Shown here in pieces: positions 16,944 to 24,787 of a stretch of DNA of 52,414 bases. Both the position numbers and the translations under genes were made by a program. The stretch covers positions 1 to 52,414 of the forward strand of contig CAYJFP010000014.1 of assembly GCA_964369415.1 (NCBI GenBank). Direction: 5' to 3'. Below the pieces are notes generated by a model. The model did not search any database. It saw nothing but the letters and a program-made list of their open reading frames with translations, and was not told where the DNA came from. Origin of the DNA: SIG603 sp964369415 (GTDB taxonomy: Bacteria > Bacillota > Clostridia > Oscillospirales > Acutalibacteraceae). How positions within the stretch are numbered: position 1 is the stretch's first letter; the number at the start of each line of letters is the position of its first letter.

Positions 16944-18254
16944 TTACCTACTTTTAATGTTTTTTATAGTGTCCTCAATGGTGAATCTAAGATGTGAGTC
17001 CGTCTTCATCTTATTTTCTACTTGCTGAATTGCATAAACAATGGTAGAATAGTCTCTACCACCTAAGGCTTCACCTATGGCATTCATTGTCATCTGGGTT
17101 ATCTCTCTTATAATATAAGCTGAAACCTGCCTTGCAACAGAAACAGAAGCCGTTCTTTTAGGCGATAAAATATCATCTTTAGTACAGGAATAAGTCCTTG
17201 AAACTTCTTCTATTATCTTATCTACTGTAACAGGTGTTGGTTCTTCTTCATTTAGCATGTCGCTTATTGCGTTTTGTGCTACTACCACATTTAGCGTTTT
17301 ACCTTCTAAAAGTTTATATGCTTTTAGTTTTTTGATAACTCCTTCAAGCTGTCTTACATTGATTTTAAGCTTGTTAGCAAGAAATTCACATACACTGTCT
17401 GGTAAATCAATTTCAAGCACATGGGCTTTTCTCTTTATTATAGCAACCCTAGTTTCAAAATCAGGCGGCTGAATATCAGCTGTAAGGCCCCATTCAAATC
17501 TGGTTTTAAGCCTGTCTTCAAGTGTTGCAATGTCTTTAGGCGGTCTATCAGAGGTCATTATAATTTGTTTTCTTGACTCATAAAGAGTGTTAAACGTGTG
17601 GAAAAATTCTTCCTGAGTCGAGTTTTTTCCTCCGATAAACTGAATATCGTCCACCAAAAGCAAGTCAGCTTTTCTATATTTCTCTCTAAAAGCTGGCATT
17701 GTACCGTCTCCTAGAGCTTCAATAAGCTCATTAGTAAATTGGTCGCCTTTTACATAGACTATAAGCATTTCTGGAAAATTAACCCTAATCTCATTTGAAA
17801 TAGCGTTTAATAAGTGAGTTTTTCCAAGACCTGAATTTCCATATATGAATAATGGGTTATACACATTTGCAGGTTTTTTTGCGACAGCCATACAAGCAGC
17901 ATGTGCAAAATTATTTGAACTACCTACGATAAAAGTTTCAAAAGTTAAGTCATAAAGCTCGTGTACAGCTAAAGTTTTCTTGCTTTCCTCTTCTTCGATC
18001 TCTTCTTTTATGACAATTTTATATTTAATTGCAGTCGAAAATACAGATTCAAAAGCCTCGGTCAAAAGTTCTTCATAACATCTATTTAAAGTGTTTTTAT
18101 GAAAGACATTAGGCGCCTCGATAATAGCGACAGCCTTGTCAAAATCTATAGAAACAGGGATTAGTCTTTGAAACCATGTAGTATAGGCAATTTCAGTTAT
18201 CCTCGCCTTACAATAATCACAAATAAGCCCCCAAGCTTCGTCAAAAGTTTCCAT
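16944..18254 (-). CDS. dnaA: Chromosomal replication initiator DnaA
   Basis: An AAA+ ATPase that opens oriC. 436 residues, slightly short for the family. Domain I is about 1-80, a short acidic linker 82-93, the AAA+ domain has Walker A GNSGLGKT (139-146) and Walker B LLLVDD (198-203), and domain IV is C-terminal. The signature loop reads GGRDYSTIVYA instead of GGRDHST: Tyr402 replaces the His equivalent to E. coli His434, which contacts DNA-box bases. SD AAGGATG supports ATG at 18254, and a promoter lies 50 bases upstream. Confidence 0.98.
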   Translation of the reverse strand: METFDEAWGLICDYCKARITEIAYTTWFQRLIPVSIDFDKAVAIIEAPNVFHKNTLNRCYEELLTEAFESVFSTAIKYKIVIKEEIEEEESKKTLAVHELYDLTFETFIVGSSNNFAHAACMAVAKKPANVYNPLFIYGNSGLGKTHLLNAISNEIRVNFPEMLIVYVKGDQFTNELIEALGDGTMPAFREKYRKADLLLVDDIQFIGGKNSTQEEFFHTFNTLYESRKQIIMTSDRPPKDIATLEDRLKTRFEWGLTADIQPPDFETRVAIIKRKAHVLEIDLPDSVCEFLANKLKINVRQLEGVIKKLKAYKLLEGKTLNVVVAQNAISDMLNEEEPTPVTVDKIIEEVSRTYSCTKDDILSPKRTASVSVARQVSAYIIREITQMTMNAIGEALGGRDYSTIVYAIQQVENKMKTDSHLRFTIEDTIKNIKSR

Positions 18255-18306
18255 CGTTTTTACATCCTTTTCTTAGTAAATAAATCATTAATTCGATAAT
18301 CACTTC

Positions 18307-18335
18307 ATTATACCATAAACTGATATAAAAAGCAA
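18307..18335 (-). promoter_or_regulatory. Putative dnaA promoter
   Basis: On the minus strand TTGCTT (18330-18335) and TATAAT (18307-18312) are spaced by 17 bases, about 53 bases before dnaA. Confidence 0.65.
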
Positions 18336-18519
18336 AAAAAATTTTTAATTTAAGATTGATTTAATAGTGAACTATTTTTACAAAAATAATTATTATAAAA
18401 AAAAGCTAATTTTCACATTATATTGTGGTTTTAAAAGTTAATATCACAATTTAGACTTTTAAAAGTGCTAATTTAATACATTTTTTTTGAAAAAAAACTG
18501 CTAAATTGCAAAAATATTA

Positions 18520-18549
18520 TTGACATAAGCATATAAGTTGAGTTATAAT
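18520..18549 (+). promoter_or_regulatory. Promoter of rpmH
   Basis: TTGACA (18520-18525) and TATAAT (18544-18549), both consensus, spaced by 18 bases, about 95 bases upstream of rpmH. Confidence 0.85.
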
Positions 18550-18644
18550 TTTATTCCGCAGGGAATTAAGTTGTTTTCCCCGGTTAAATAAAGCTTTTAA
18601 AAAGCTTTGAAAATAGGTTTCTTAATAAAGGAGGGTTTAGCAGT

Positions 18645-18779
18645 ATGCTTAGAACGTATCAACCCAAAAAGCTTCACAGAAAAAAAGAGCATGGATTCAG
18701 AAAAAGAATGTCTGATAAAAATGGACGTAAAGTTCTTGCAAGAAGAAGAGCAAAAGGAAGAGCACGCTTATCTTACTAA
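18645..18779 (+). CDS. rpmH: 50S ribosomal protein L34
   Basis: Too short for a usual ORF cut-off, but unmistakable: 44 residues, very basic, beginning MLRTYQPKKL, with HGFRKRM and ending KGRARLSY, the full L34 family pattern and length. A component of the large ribosomal subunit. SD AAGGAGG lies about 8 bases upstream. It heads the conserved rpmH-rnpA-yidD-yidC-jag cluster facing away from dnaA. A longer overlapping frame at 18607-18804 is only a shadow. Confidence 0.98.
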   Translation: MLRTYQPKKLHRKKEHGFRKRMSDKNGRKVLARRRAKGRARLSY

Positions 18780-18860
18780 TTTTGTATTCAGGTCACGTAA
18801 GTGATTATATTTATAATTTTGTAAGCGTTTTGAAAAAGGATGAAATACAAGGTTTGAACG

Positions 18861-18907
18861 CCTGCAAATATGGGTGCACTTAGTGTAGCCAAAATTTGCA
18901 GGTTTTT
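18861..18907 (+). terminator. Hairpin with T-tract between rpmH and rnpA (first)
   Basis: CCTGCAAAT (18861-18869) pairs with ATTTGCAGG (18894-18902), followed by TTTTT. It has a structured 24-base loop. It could terminate or partly attenuate rpmH transcription. Confidence 0.65.
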
Positions 18908-18918
18908 GTGGTAAGTAT

Positions 18919-18947
18919 GGGAGTCCTAAAAGGATTCCCTTTAATTT
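18919..18947 (+). terminator. Hairpin with T-rich tail between rpmH and rnpA (second)
   Basis: GGGAGTCCT (18919-18927) pairs with AGGATTCCC (18931-18939) with one G-U pair and an AAA loop, followed by TTTAATTTTA. With the first hairpin it may set a high rpmH to low rnpA ratio. Confidence 0.7.
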
Positions 18948-18966
18948 TATTTATTTAAGGCTTTAT

Positions 18967-19299
18967 ATGAAGATTATTTCTATTTGTAAAAATGGTGAAT
19001 ATAGAAGAGTTTACAGTAGAGGTAAGTCAGTGGTTACTTCTTCTCTTGTCGTATATTTTTTTAAGAACAGAAAAGGTATTAAAAGAGTTGGAATTACCGC
19101 CGGTAAAAAAGTTGGCGGTGCCGTTAAGAGAAACAGGGCAAGAAGAATAATAAGAGAAGCCGTAAGGGAAATTCTCCCTTTGATGAGTGATAATTACGAC
19201 TATGTGTTTGTAGCAAGGGGTAAGACTCCTTATTTAAAGAGCACAGACATAAAATATTTGCTTTTAAAGCAGTTTAAAAAAATTGGTTTATTAAAATGA
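18967..19299 (+). CDS. rnpA: Ribonuclease P protein component
   Basis: The basic protein cofactor of RNase P, which matures the 5' ends of tRNAs. 110 residues, typical length. The family RNR signature is present as KRNRARRIIREAVRE (about 58-72), with the upstream RVGITAGKKVGGAV. Its stop overlaps the yidD start (ATGA), so translation is coupled. It follows rpmH after two hairpins. Confidence 0.96.
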   Translation: MKIISICKNGEYRRVYSRGKSVVTSSLVVYFFKNRKGIKRVGITAGKKVGGAVKRNRARRIIREAVREILPLMSDNYDYVFVARGKTPYLKSTDIKYLLLKQFKKIGLLK

Positions 19300-19532
19300 A
19301 AACACTTTTTTTGACCTTAATAAAATTTTACAGAAAAAATATTTCACAAAGAAAGCCGTATCCAACTTGTAGGTTTACACCGACTTGTTCACAGTATGCA
19401 CTTACTGCTATTGAAAGATTTGGAGCTTTTAAAGGCGGTTTTATGGCTTTGTGGAGAATTTTAAGGTGCAATCCTTTTGGTAGTTTCGGTTATGATCCTG
19501 TTCCTGAAAAAAAGTGTAAAGAAAAAGTATAA
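19296..19532 (+). CDS. yidD: Membrane protein insertion efficiency factor YidD
   Basis: A small (78-residue) membrane-associated protein thought to assist YidC-dependent insertion. The conserved family sequence YRKNISQRKPYPTCRFTPTC is followed by SQYALTAIERFGAFKGGFMA and the RCNPFGSFGYDPVP end. It overlaps rnpA by four bases and precedes yidC by 12 bases. Confidence 0.96.
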   Translation: MKTLFLTLIKFYRKNISQRKPYPTCRFTPTCSQYALTAIERFGAFKGGFMALWRILRCNPFGSFGYDPVPEKKCKEKV

Positions 19533-19544
19533 AGGGGTATCGTT

Positions 19545-20597
19545 TTGGATATTTTTAATTTAATAGGTAGTTTACTGGGGTATTTACTTTGGTTTTTATA
19601 TGTAATTTTTAGAAATTACGGTGTGGCGATTATTTTCTTTGCTGTAATCGTTAAATTGTTGATGTTCCCAATGACTCTTAAACAACAAAGAAGCATGGCA
19701 GGACAAAGCAAGCTTGCTGAAAAGCAAAAAGAGCTTCAAAAAATTTATGGAAACGACAAGGCAAGATATAATGTCGAGGTTCAAAAGTTATACGAAAAAG
19801 AGGGCGTAAATCCAGGTGCGGGCTGTCTTACAACTCTTTTACCTATCCCAATAATGATAGGTATTTTGTATTCTATTTATTCACCGCTTAGCAATACTCT
19901 TCACATAGCGGCAGATAAAGTAAAGATGGCGACAGATTATTTAATCAGAATTCCGGGTTTTTCTTCGACAATTCAGTATCCTGAGCTTGAAGTTATCAAA
20001 AACTGGGATTCGCTAAAGTCATCACTTACAATGTTTAGTGCTGCCGATGTAGAGCAAATCGACTTTTTTACAAGTGGATTTACATTTTTAGGATTAGACT
20101 TACTTAAAACACCACAAACGGCAGGATTCTTTGAATTTTTATGGTTGATTCCTGTATTTTCACTTATTTCTGCTTGGTCTATGAGTTTCTTTATGAACAG
20201 AACTTCTGCGGTAAAACAGCCTGGTTGTTCAAAAGTTGCGATGTATATTTTACCGCTAATGTCCGCTTGGTGGGGATTCATTTTCCCAGCTGCTGTTGGT
20301 TTTTACTGGGTTATTTCATCAATCACAGGAACGCTTCAAAGTGTTATTACTCAAAAATTTTTCAGTGCACAACACCTTGCTACTGAAAATGAGGCAAGAC
20401 GTTTTGTAACTATGGAAATGCACGAAAATAAGTATGTAGAGCTTCCAATGGTGGATCAAAATGAGATAAGAGAAAAATTAGAAGCGCAAAATCAGGGACA
20501 AAACAATAATCAAAACCAGAATAAAGTTTCTTCGAATAAGAAAAAGACTAATAAATCCAATAAATCTAATAGCAATTATTTAGGAAATAAAAAGTAA
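19545..20597 (+). CDS. yidC: Membrane protein insertase YidC/OxaA
   Basis: An Oxa1-type insertase placing proteins into the cytoplasmic membrane alone or with Sec. 350 residues; it lacks the large periplasmic domain of Gram-negative YidC. Hydrophobic segments lie near 5-50, 95-115, 190-215 and 235-270, with the family core FFAVIVKLLMFPMTLKQQRSM near 28-48 (Lys at the groove position often held by Arg). No lipobox Cys is evident. The C-terminal tail is rich in N, Q and K. It starts with TTG after AAAGGGG. A repeat element separates it from jag. Confidence 0.95.
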   Translation: MDIFNLIGSLLGYLLWFLYVIFRNYGVAIIFFAVIVKLLMFPMTLKQQRSMAGQSKLAEKQKELQKIYGNDKARYNVEVQKLYEKEGVNPGAGCLTTLLPIPIMIGILYSIYSPLSNTLHIAADKVKMATDYLIRIPGFSSTIQYPELEVIKNWDSLKSSLTMFSAADVEQIDFFTSGFTFLGLDLLKTPQTAGFFEFLWLIPVFSLISAWSMSFFMNRTSAVKQPGCSKVAMYILPLMSAWWGFIFPAAVGFYWVISSITGTLQSVITQKFFSAQHLATENEARRFVTMEMHENKYVELPMVDQNEIREKLEAQNQGQNNNQNQNKVSSNKKKTNKSNKSNSNYLGNKK

Positions 20598-20599
20598 GA

Positions 20600-20690
20600 C
20601 TGTTTAGACTAGACTAGACTAGACTAATGGCTAATGGTGAAAGGTGAATGACTTTTCTGTTTAGACTAATGGTGAATGACTTGTCTAATG
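20600..20690. repeat. Intergenic repeat copy with TAGAC tandem units
   Basis: Between yidC and jag. Four tandem TAGAC units (20605-20624) lead into a 32-base repeat core (20622-20653, including TGGTGAAAGGTGAATGACT) and a second shorter copy (20664-20681). The core matches the reverse complement of 39679-39710 at about 30 of 32 positions. Confidence 0.85.
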
Positions 20691-20713
20691 TTAAATAATG
20701 AGGAGGAAGAAAA

Positions 20714-21577
20714 GTGATTAAAGAGTTTATTGCCACGGGCGAAACGGTTGAAATTGCATTTAATAATGCTATAAAAGAATTAAATGTAAATGCGGAAAAA
20801 GCAAAAATGGAAGTTTTAGAAGAGCCTGTAAAAAAGACACTCGGTCTTTTTGGAGGAAGCCCTGCAAAAGTTAGAGCGTATGTAGAAATTACTCCTGCCG
20901 ATAAGGCTGCTGAATATGTTAAAAATATTTTGGCGGCAATGGGTGTATTGAATCCAAAATGCGAAGTAAATCAAAATGAAGATGGCGCCGATATAAATCT
21001 TTTTGGTGAAGAGATAAGCTTTGTCATCGGGCATAGGGGCGAGACATTGGATTCGCTTCAATACCTTGCTTCTCTAGTTGCAAATCAAGGAGAAGAAAAG
21101 TACGTTAGAATTTCTCTTAACATCGGAAACTTTAGAGAAAAGAGAAAAGAAACACTTGAAAATCTAGGTAAAAAAATGGCTGGAAAGGCGATTAAATACG
21201 GTAGAAATCAAGTTTTAGAGCCAATGAATCCTTATGAAAGAAGAATTATTCACTTTTCTGTTCAATCCATCGAAGGTGCAAAATCATGGAGTGAAGGCGA
21301 GGACCTTTTAAGACATGTTGTAATAGGGCCTGAAGGCGGAGAAAAAGTGAGATTCTCTAGGAATAATAATTCAAGAGGAAGAAACAATAACTTTAAAGGC
21401 AGAAATAACGACTTTAAAGGAGACAGAAGAAATAATAGGTTTGACGATAGAAAACCTGTAGAGAAAAAACCTGTCATAAAAGAGACTGTGGACTTGCCAT
21501 TTAGTCCGGCTCCTTTAGACGATACTCCGATAAAGAAAAAGGCTGAGGATGCTCCACTTTACGGTAGAATAAGATAA
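20714..21577 (+). CDS. jag: RNA-binding protein Jag/KhpB (Jag_N-KH-R3H)
   Basis: An RNA-binding protein linked to cell elongation and division control and usually next to yidC. 287 residues: Jag-N domain about 1-50, KH domain about 75-145 (GEEISFVIGHRGETLDSLQYL), R3H domain near 150-200 (NPYERRIIH contains the RxxxH motif), then an unusual tail of about 70 residues with repeated RNNNF/FKG units rich in N, R and G, and a final acidic/Pro segment. The start is GTG with AGGAGG upstream. Followed by a strong terminator. Confidence 0.94.
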   Translation: MIKEFIATGETVEIAFNNAIKELNVNAEKAKMEVLEEPVKKTLGLFGGSPAKVRAYVEITPADKAAEYVKNILAAMGVLNPKCEVNQNEDGADINLFGEEISFVIGHRGETLDSLQYLASLVANQGEEKYVRISLNIGNFREKRKETLENLGKKMAGKAIKYGRNQVLEPMNPYERRIIHFSVQSIEGAKSWSEGEDLLRHVVIGPEGGEKVRFSRNNNSRGRNNNFKGRNNDFKGDRRNNRFDDRKPVEKKPVIKETVDLPFSPAPLDDTPIKKKAEDAPLYGRIR

Positions 21578-21583
21578 AGTTTT

Positions 21584-21613
21584 AAAACAGCCTTTTTATA
21601 GGGCTGTTTTTTT
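21584..21613 (+). terminator. Terminator of the rpmH-jag operon
   Basis: AAAACAGCC (21584-21592) pairs with GGCTGTTTT (21602-21610), followed by TTT. Confidence 0.92.
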
Positions 21614-21633
21614 ATAAAGAAAGGAAAAATTTT

Positions 21634-22911
21634 ATGCAAGACCATAATAAATTAGATATAGCTGCAAAATTGTTTCCTTCTGTCAGCAATAACGGTAATT
21701 CCTCCGTTTTTAGGGTATCGGTTGTTTTAAAAGAAGAGGTGGACGAGAGAATCTTACAGCTTTCGGTGAATATGATTTACGAGAGGTTTTCACTCTTTTT
21801 TTTAAGGCTTAGAAAAGGTTTTTTCTGGAATTATTTTGACACAAATCACATCCATTTTAAGGTCGAAGAGGAGAGACACTCGCCGTGTGAAAACATAGTT
21901 TCCTATGAAAATAAGGGTTATATCATCAAGGTGCTTTACTATAAAAATAGAATCAGTGTAGAGGCTTTTCACTCAATAACGGACGGCAGTGGAGTCATAG
22001 AGTTTGTCAAATCATTGGTTTATTACTATATTTCTATCAAGCACGGACAGATAGATTCAGAAAACAAGGTGCTTTTATTTGACGAAAAAGAAAAAAATGA
22101 CGAGGATAGTTTTTTAAAACATTTTTCCAAGACGCCAAAGGGGAAAAAATATAAAAAAGAAAAAATTTCTTTTAGAATTAAAGGAAAAAAATATCTAAGA
22201 AAAGGCCATAGCGTGATTACTGGTGTGATTTCCACCACAAAAATTAGAGAGTGCTCGAAAAAATACGGCTGTACAATAACGGCACTTTTAAGCTCGGTGC
22301 TCATAACTTCTATCTATGAAAAGTTGCAAAAAAATAGTAGAAGCAAGAGGCCAATAATAATTTCTATTCCGGTAAATTTAAGAAAAGTGTTTGACTCAAA
22401 AACGCTGAAAAACTTTTTCGGAGTTGTCAACATTGAATATAAAATGGGTGAAAACACAAAGTTTGAAGAGATAGTTAAGTCGGTTTCAGAGCAGCTTAAG
22501 CTTTCTTCAAATCAGGAATATCTTGAGAAAATCTCGGCAAAAAACGTAAAAATGTCGAGTAATACTTTTTCGTCCTACACACCACTTATTTTTAAGAATA
22601 TGATAGTGCCCGTCGGGTTTAATTTGATGGGCGAATTGACAAAAAGTATAACCATTTCAAATATCGGTAGAATAGATTTTCCAAGCGGTGTTAAACCGTA
22701 TATAGAGCACAGTGAAATTTTGCTTTATCCGACAAAAAAGAGCCCGATAAACTGCTCGGTTTGCTCCTTTGAGGACAAACTCTCGATTAGTTTTATCAAA
22801 TCAATTAGAGAATGTGAAATGATAAGAGACTTTTTTATTTCTCTAATGAAAAAAACAGGCTCAGAAGTAGAAATTTATTCTAATGAATGGGGCGAAAACT
22901 TTGAAAAATAA
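21634..22911 (+). CDS. Condensation/alcohol-acetyltransferase-like acyltransferase
   Basis: 425 residues resembling clostridial proteins annotated as alcohol acetyltransferase within the CoA-dependent acyltransferase/condensation fold. The catalytic-type motif HSITDGSG (about 111-118) gives the HxxxDG pattern in the right place in the N-terminal half; the C-terminal half has the PIIISIPVNLRK strand usual in this fold. The acyl donor and acceptor are unknown, and a role in a small-molecule or lipid pathway is possible. It is followed 74 bp later by a DUF6320 membrane protein, a pairing I recall in other Clostridia. SD AGAAAGG precedes the ATG. Confidence 0.72.
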   Translation: MQDHNKLDIAAKLFPSVSNNGNSSVFRVSVVLKEEVDERILQLSVNMIYERFSLFFLRLRKGFFWNYFDTNHIHFKVEEERHSPCENIVSYENKGYIIKVLYYKNRISVEAFHSITDGSGVIEFVKSLVYYYISIKHGQIDSENKVLLFDEKEKNDEDSFLKHFSKTPKGKKYKKEKISFRIKGKKYLRKGHSVITGVISTTKIRECSKKYGCTITALLSSVLITSIYEKLQKNSRSKRPIIISIPVNLRKVFDSKTLKNFFGVVNIEYKMGENTKFEEIVKSVSEQLKLSSNQEYLEKISAKNVKMSSNTFSSYTPLIFKNMIVPVGFNLMGELTKSITISNIGRIDFPSGVKPYIEHSEILLYPTKKSPINCSVCSFEDKLSISFIKSIRECEMIRDFFISLMKKTGSEVEIYSNEWGENFEK

Positions 22912-22985
22912 AAGAAAGGTACATTTGCCGTGCGTTAAGCTTGCTTATTTAGATAATTTATGTGCGGTGAAAAAGACGAAGTCTT

Positions 22986-23654
22986 ATGAAAAAATGTGAA
23001 AACTGTGGCGTGAAAGTTTTCGAGAATGAAAACATTTGTCCACTTTGTCATAGAGAATTAGAGGGGGAAACCAAAAATACAATAGTTGAATACCCAAAAT
23101 ATAAGGACTTAATCAGCTATAAAACACCGCTTAAGCACCTACCTTTATTCATAGCGGTCACGGCGATAATAACAAGTATTTACATCAACTTTTTCACTCA
23201 TAAACAGGGAGATATTATCTGGTCGATTTTGGTTTCTGGATGTGTTTTATACGGCTTTGTGATGTTTAATATAGTCACTATGCAAAGAAGATACGGCAGA
23301 AAAATTTTGTTTACCTATATAGCAACCTCTGTCGTGCTCATAATAATTGACTTTTGCTCCGGAATGAACTTGTGGTCCACAGATTTTGTATTTCCGTTTT
23401 TAACCATTGCTGTAATCGGCTATTTGATGGTCTTGGCGCTTAGAAGCAAGAGACTTTTTTCTGAGTATTTTGGATTCATTTTAGCCGTCACTGGGATAAG
23501 TTTTACTTCGGTTATATTTTACTTTTCGGGACTGAATAACAGAACTTGGGGTGCATTTGTTGCGGTAATCAGCTGTGTGCTGATAGCTTTCGGATTGTAT
23601 TTATTTTCTGATAAGACATTAAAAGAAGAGATTAGAAAACGCTTTTATCATTAA
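22986..23654 (+). CDS. DUF6320-type zinc-ribbon membrane protein
   Basis: 222 residues. The N-terminal zinc ribbon has CENCG (3-8) and CPLCH (19-23). Six hydrophobic helices follow (about 50-68, 75-95, 105-123, 130-150, 158-176, 185-205). This architecture matches DUF6320 proteins of Clostridia, whose function is not known. It is likely co-transcribed with the acyltransferase-like gene upstream; the start has only a weak SD. A bidirectional terminator follows. Confidence 0.75.
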   Translation: MKKCENCGVKVFENENICPLCHRELEGETKNTIVEYPKYKDLISYKTPLKHLPLFIAVTAIITSIYINFFTHKQGDIIWSILVSGCVLYGFVMFNIVTMQRRYGRKILFTYIATSVVLIIIDFCSGMNLWSTDFVFPFLTIAVIGYLMVLALRSKRLFSEYFGFILAVTGISFTSVIFYFSGLNNRTWGAFVAVISCVLIAFGLYLFSDKTLKEEIRKRFYH

Positions 23655-23674
23655 AAATTAGATAAATTTATAAA

Positions 23675-23707
23675 AAAACCTATGAGAACCCGATTCTCAT
23701 AGGTTTT
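23675..23707. terminator. Bidirectional terminator
   Basis: A perfect 14-bp stem (23675-23688 with 23694-23707) with a CCCGA loop and A/T runs on both flanks, between the convergent DUF6320 and NTF2-like genes. Confidence 0.93.
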
Positions 23708-23722
23708 ATATATAGTTAAAAA

Positions 23723-24643
23723 TTACCCTATAAACCACATATCTTCAGGTATCATTCTAGGGTCGATTCCAAGGTCGCAACCATTATTATCACAAATTCT
23801 TATCGAACAAATTTTACCGCTTTCATCTCTTTCGTAACTGGCACAACCGGCAAAACAAACAAATCCGTTTCTTAGGCCCTCTTCTGTCAAGACAGCGGTC
23901 CATTCAACAACACAAGTAATTCCGTCGTCAATAAAGGTTTCAAAACGTATATAGCCAAACTTAGGCCACTCAGCGCATAAGTTTTCATACATTTTTCTGA
24001 CTTCATCTTTTCCAAAAAGTGTAGGCTCAACCTCTTCTGGTCTAAAGCCACCGTAAATTATATCATCAGATACTGTCTCCATAACATTTTCAACTGCCGC
24101 TGCTGTGTTTGGGTTATTAATTGCCTCATAATAAGCACGAACAGTTCCTGTTAGAATAGGATATTCACATCTTTTATTAACTGTTGGTTTAAAAACAGGT
24201 GCTCTGTAGCCTATTGCGCCGGGTAAGAACTGGTAAAAATGATAAATGCGTATGCCTTCAATTTTATTATACCCTGCTAAATCTATGATGATAACCATTG
24301 GCATTCTCTTTAATGAGCCATCTTTTAAAGTAAAGTGAATTTCAAGCTCTGAGACAACTCTTCCACCTGCTGTTGTTTGAATTACAGGATGTACTTCTGC
24401 ACTTGTCGCTTCATATGAACTTAACCAATTTTCACAATAAGTTTGTATTTCGCTTATGCCACTAAATCTTCCATTCGGGGCATCTAAAAATACACGGCTT
24501 CCATAAAGGGTTTTTTCATTGATAAAAAGCTTTGCATCTGGTTTATCACTGCAAATATTTTTTAAAAATAAAATCTCTGGGGAATTTTCATTAATAAGTC
24601 TTTCTTTGTTTGAATATGTTTCTTTAAATTTTACAATAGACAT
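23723..24643 (-). CDS. Tandem NTF2/SnoaL-like protein
   Basis: 306 residues in which I see two consecutive NTF2-like (SnoaL) folds, about 20-145 and 165-295. Each begins with a helix followed by a short strand/turn with a phenylalanine or glycine (GRFSGISEIQTYCENW; LFGKDEVRKMYENLCAEW), then beta strands (AGGRVVSELEIHFTL; GITCVVEWTAVL). Such domains act as small-molecule enzymes or binding modules; the substrate is unknown. It is monocistronic, with a promoter of perfect consensus (24676-24704) and an AGGAGG SD, suggesting strong expression. Confidence 0.72.
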   Translation of the reverse strand: MSIVKFKETYSNKERLINENSPEILFLKNICSDKPDAKLFINEKTLYGSRVFLDAPNGRFSGISEIQTYCENWLSSYEATSAEVHPVIQTTAGGRVVSELEIHFTLKDGSLKRMPMVIIIDLAGYNKIEGIRIYHFYQFLPGAIGYRAPVFKPTVNKRCEYPILTGTVRAYYEAINNPNTAAAVENVMETVSDDIIYGGFRPEEVEPTLFGKDEVRKMYENLCAEWPKFGYIRFETFIDDGITCVVEWTAVLTEEGLRNGFVCFAGCASYERDESGKICSIRICDNNGCDLGIDPRMIPEDMWFIG

Positions 24644-24675
24644 TTTGAATTCCTCCTAGTTAATAGTTGACAGTA

Positions 24676-24704
24676 ATTATAGGGGAAGAAGTGCATTCTG
24701 TCAA
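24676..24704 (-). promoter_or_regulatory. Consensus promoter of the NTF2-like gene
   Basis: On the minus strand TTGACA (24699-24704), 17 bases, then TATAAT (24676-24681): a perfect SigA consensus, 33 bases before the start codon. Confidence 0.92.
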
Positions 24705-24733
24705 TGAATTTTTTGTGAACAATTATGAACTAA

Positions 24734-24770
24734 AATAATCCATGTATTTGAATAAAATACATGGATTATT
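24734..24770 (-). terminator. Hairpin terminator downstream of lepA
   Basis: A perfect 16-bp stem (24734-24749 with 24755-24770) and 5-base loop, 17 bases beyond the lepA stop; the following T-tract on the minus strand is short. Confidence 0.8.
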
Positions 24771-24787
24771 TACAATAAAAGATTAAA

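Larger units (their letters stand above)
18255..18644. other. Divergent AT-rich dnaA-rpmH intergenic region
   Basis: 390 bases without a gene. It contains the dnaA promoter (18307-18335), the rpmH promoter (18520-18549) and a roughly 100-base rpmH leader with an AAGGAGG SD. In Bacillus this spacer also holds DnaA boxes; here I find none of either canonical or TTATNAACA type, which favours the dnaA-dnaN spacer as the active origin. A run of A/T tracts at 18335-18500 could help unwinding. Confidence 0.6.

Noticed and set aside
18255..18644. Search for DnaA boxes in the dnaA-rpmH spacer as in Bacillus
   Set aside because: Neither TTATCCACA nor TTATNAACA is found; only AT tracts and promoters.
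18607..18804. A 65-aa plus-strand frame over rpmH
   Set aside because: It is out of frame with the clear L34 protein and has no SD of its own.
22883..22999. A 38-codon frame overlapping the end of the acyltransferase gene and the start of the DUF6320 gene
   Set aside because: No SD, it overlaps two confident genes, and the peptide has no recognisable motif.
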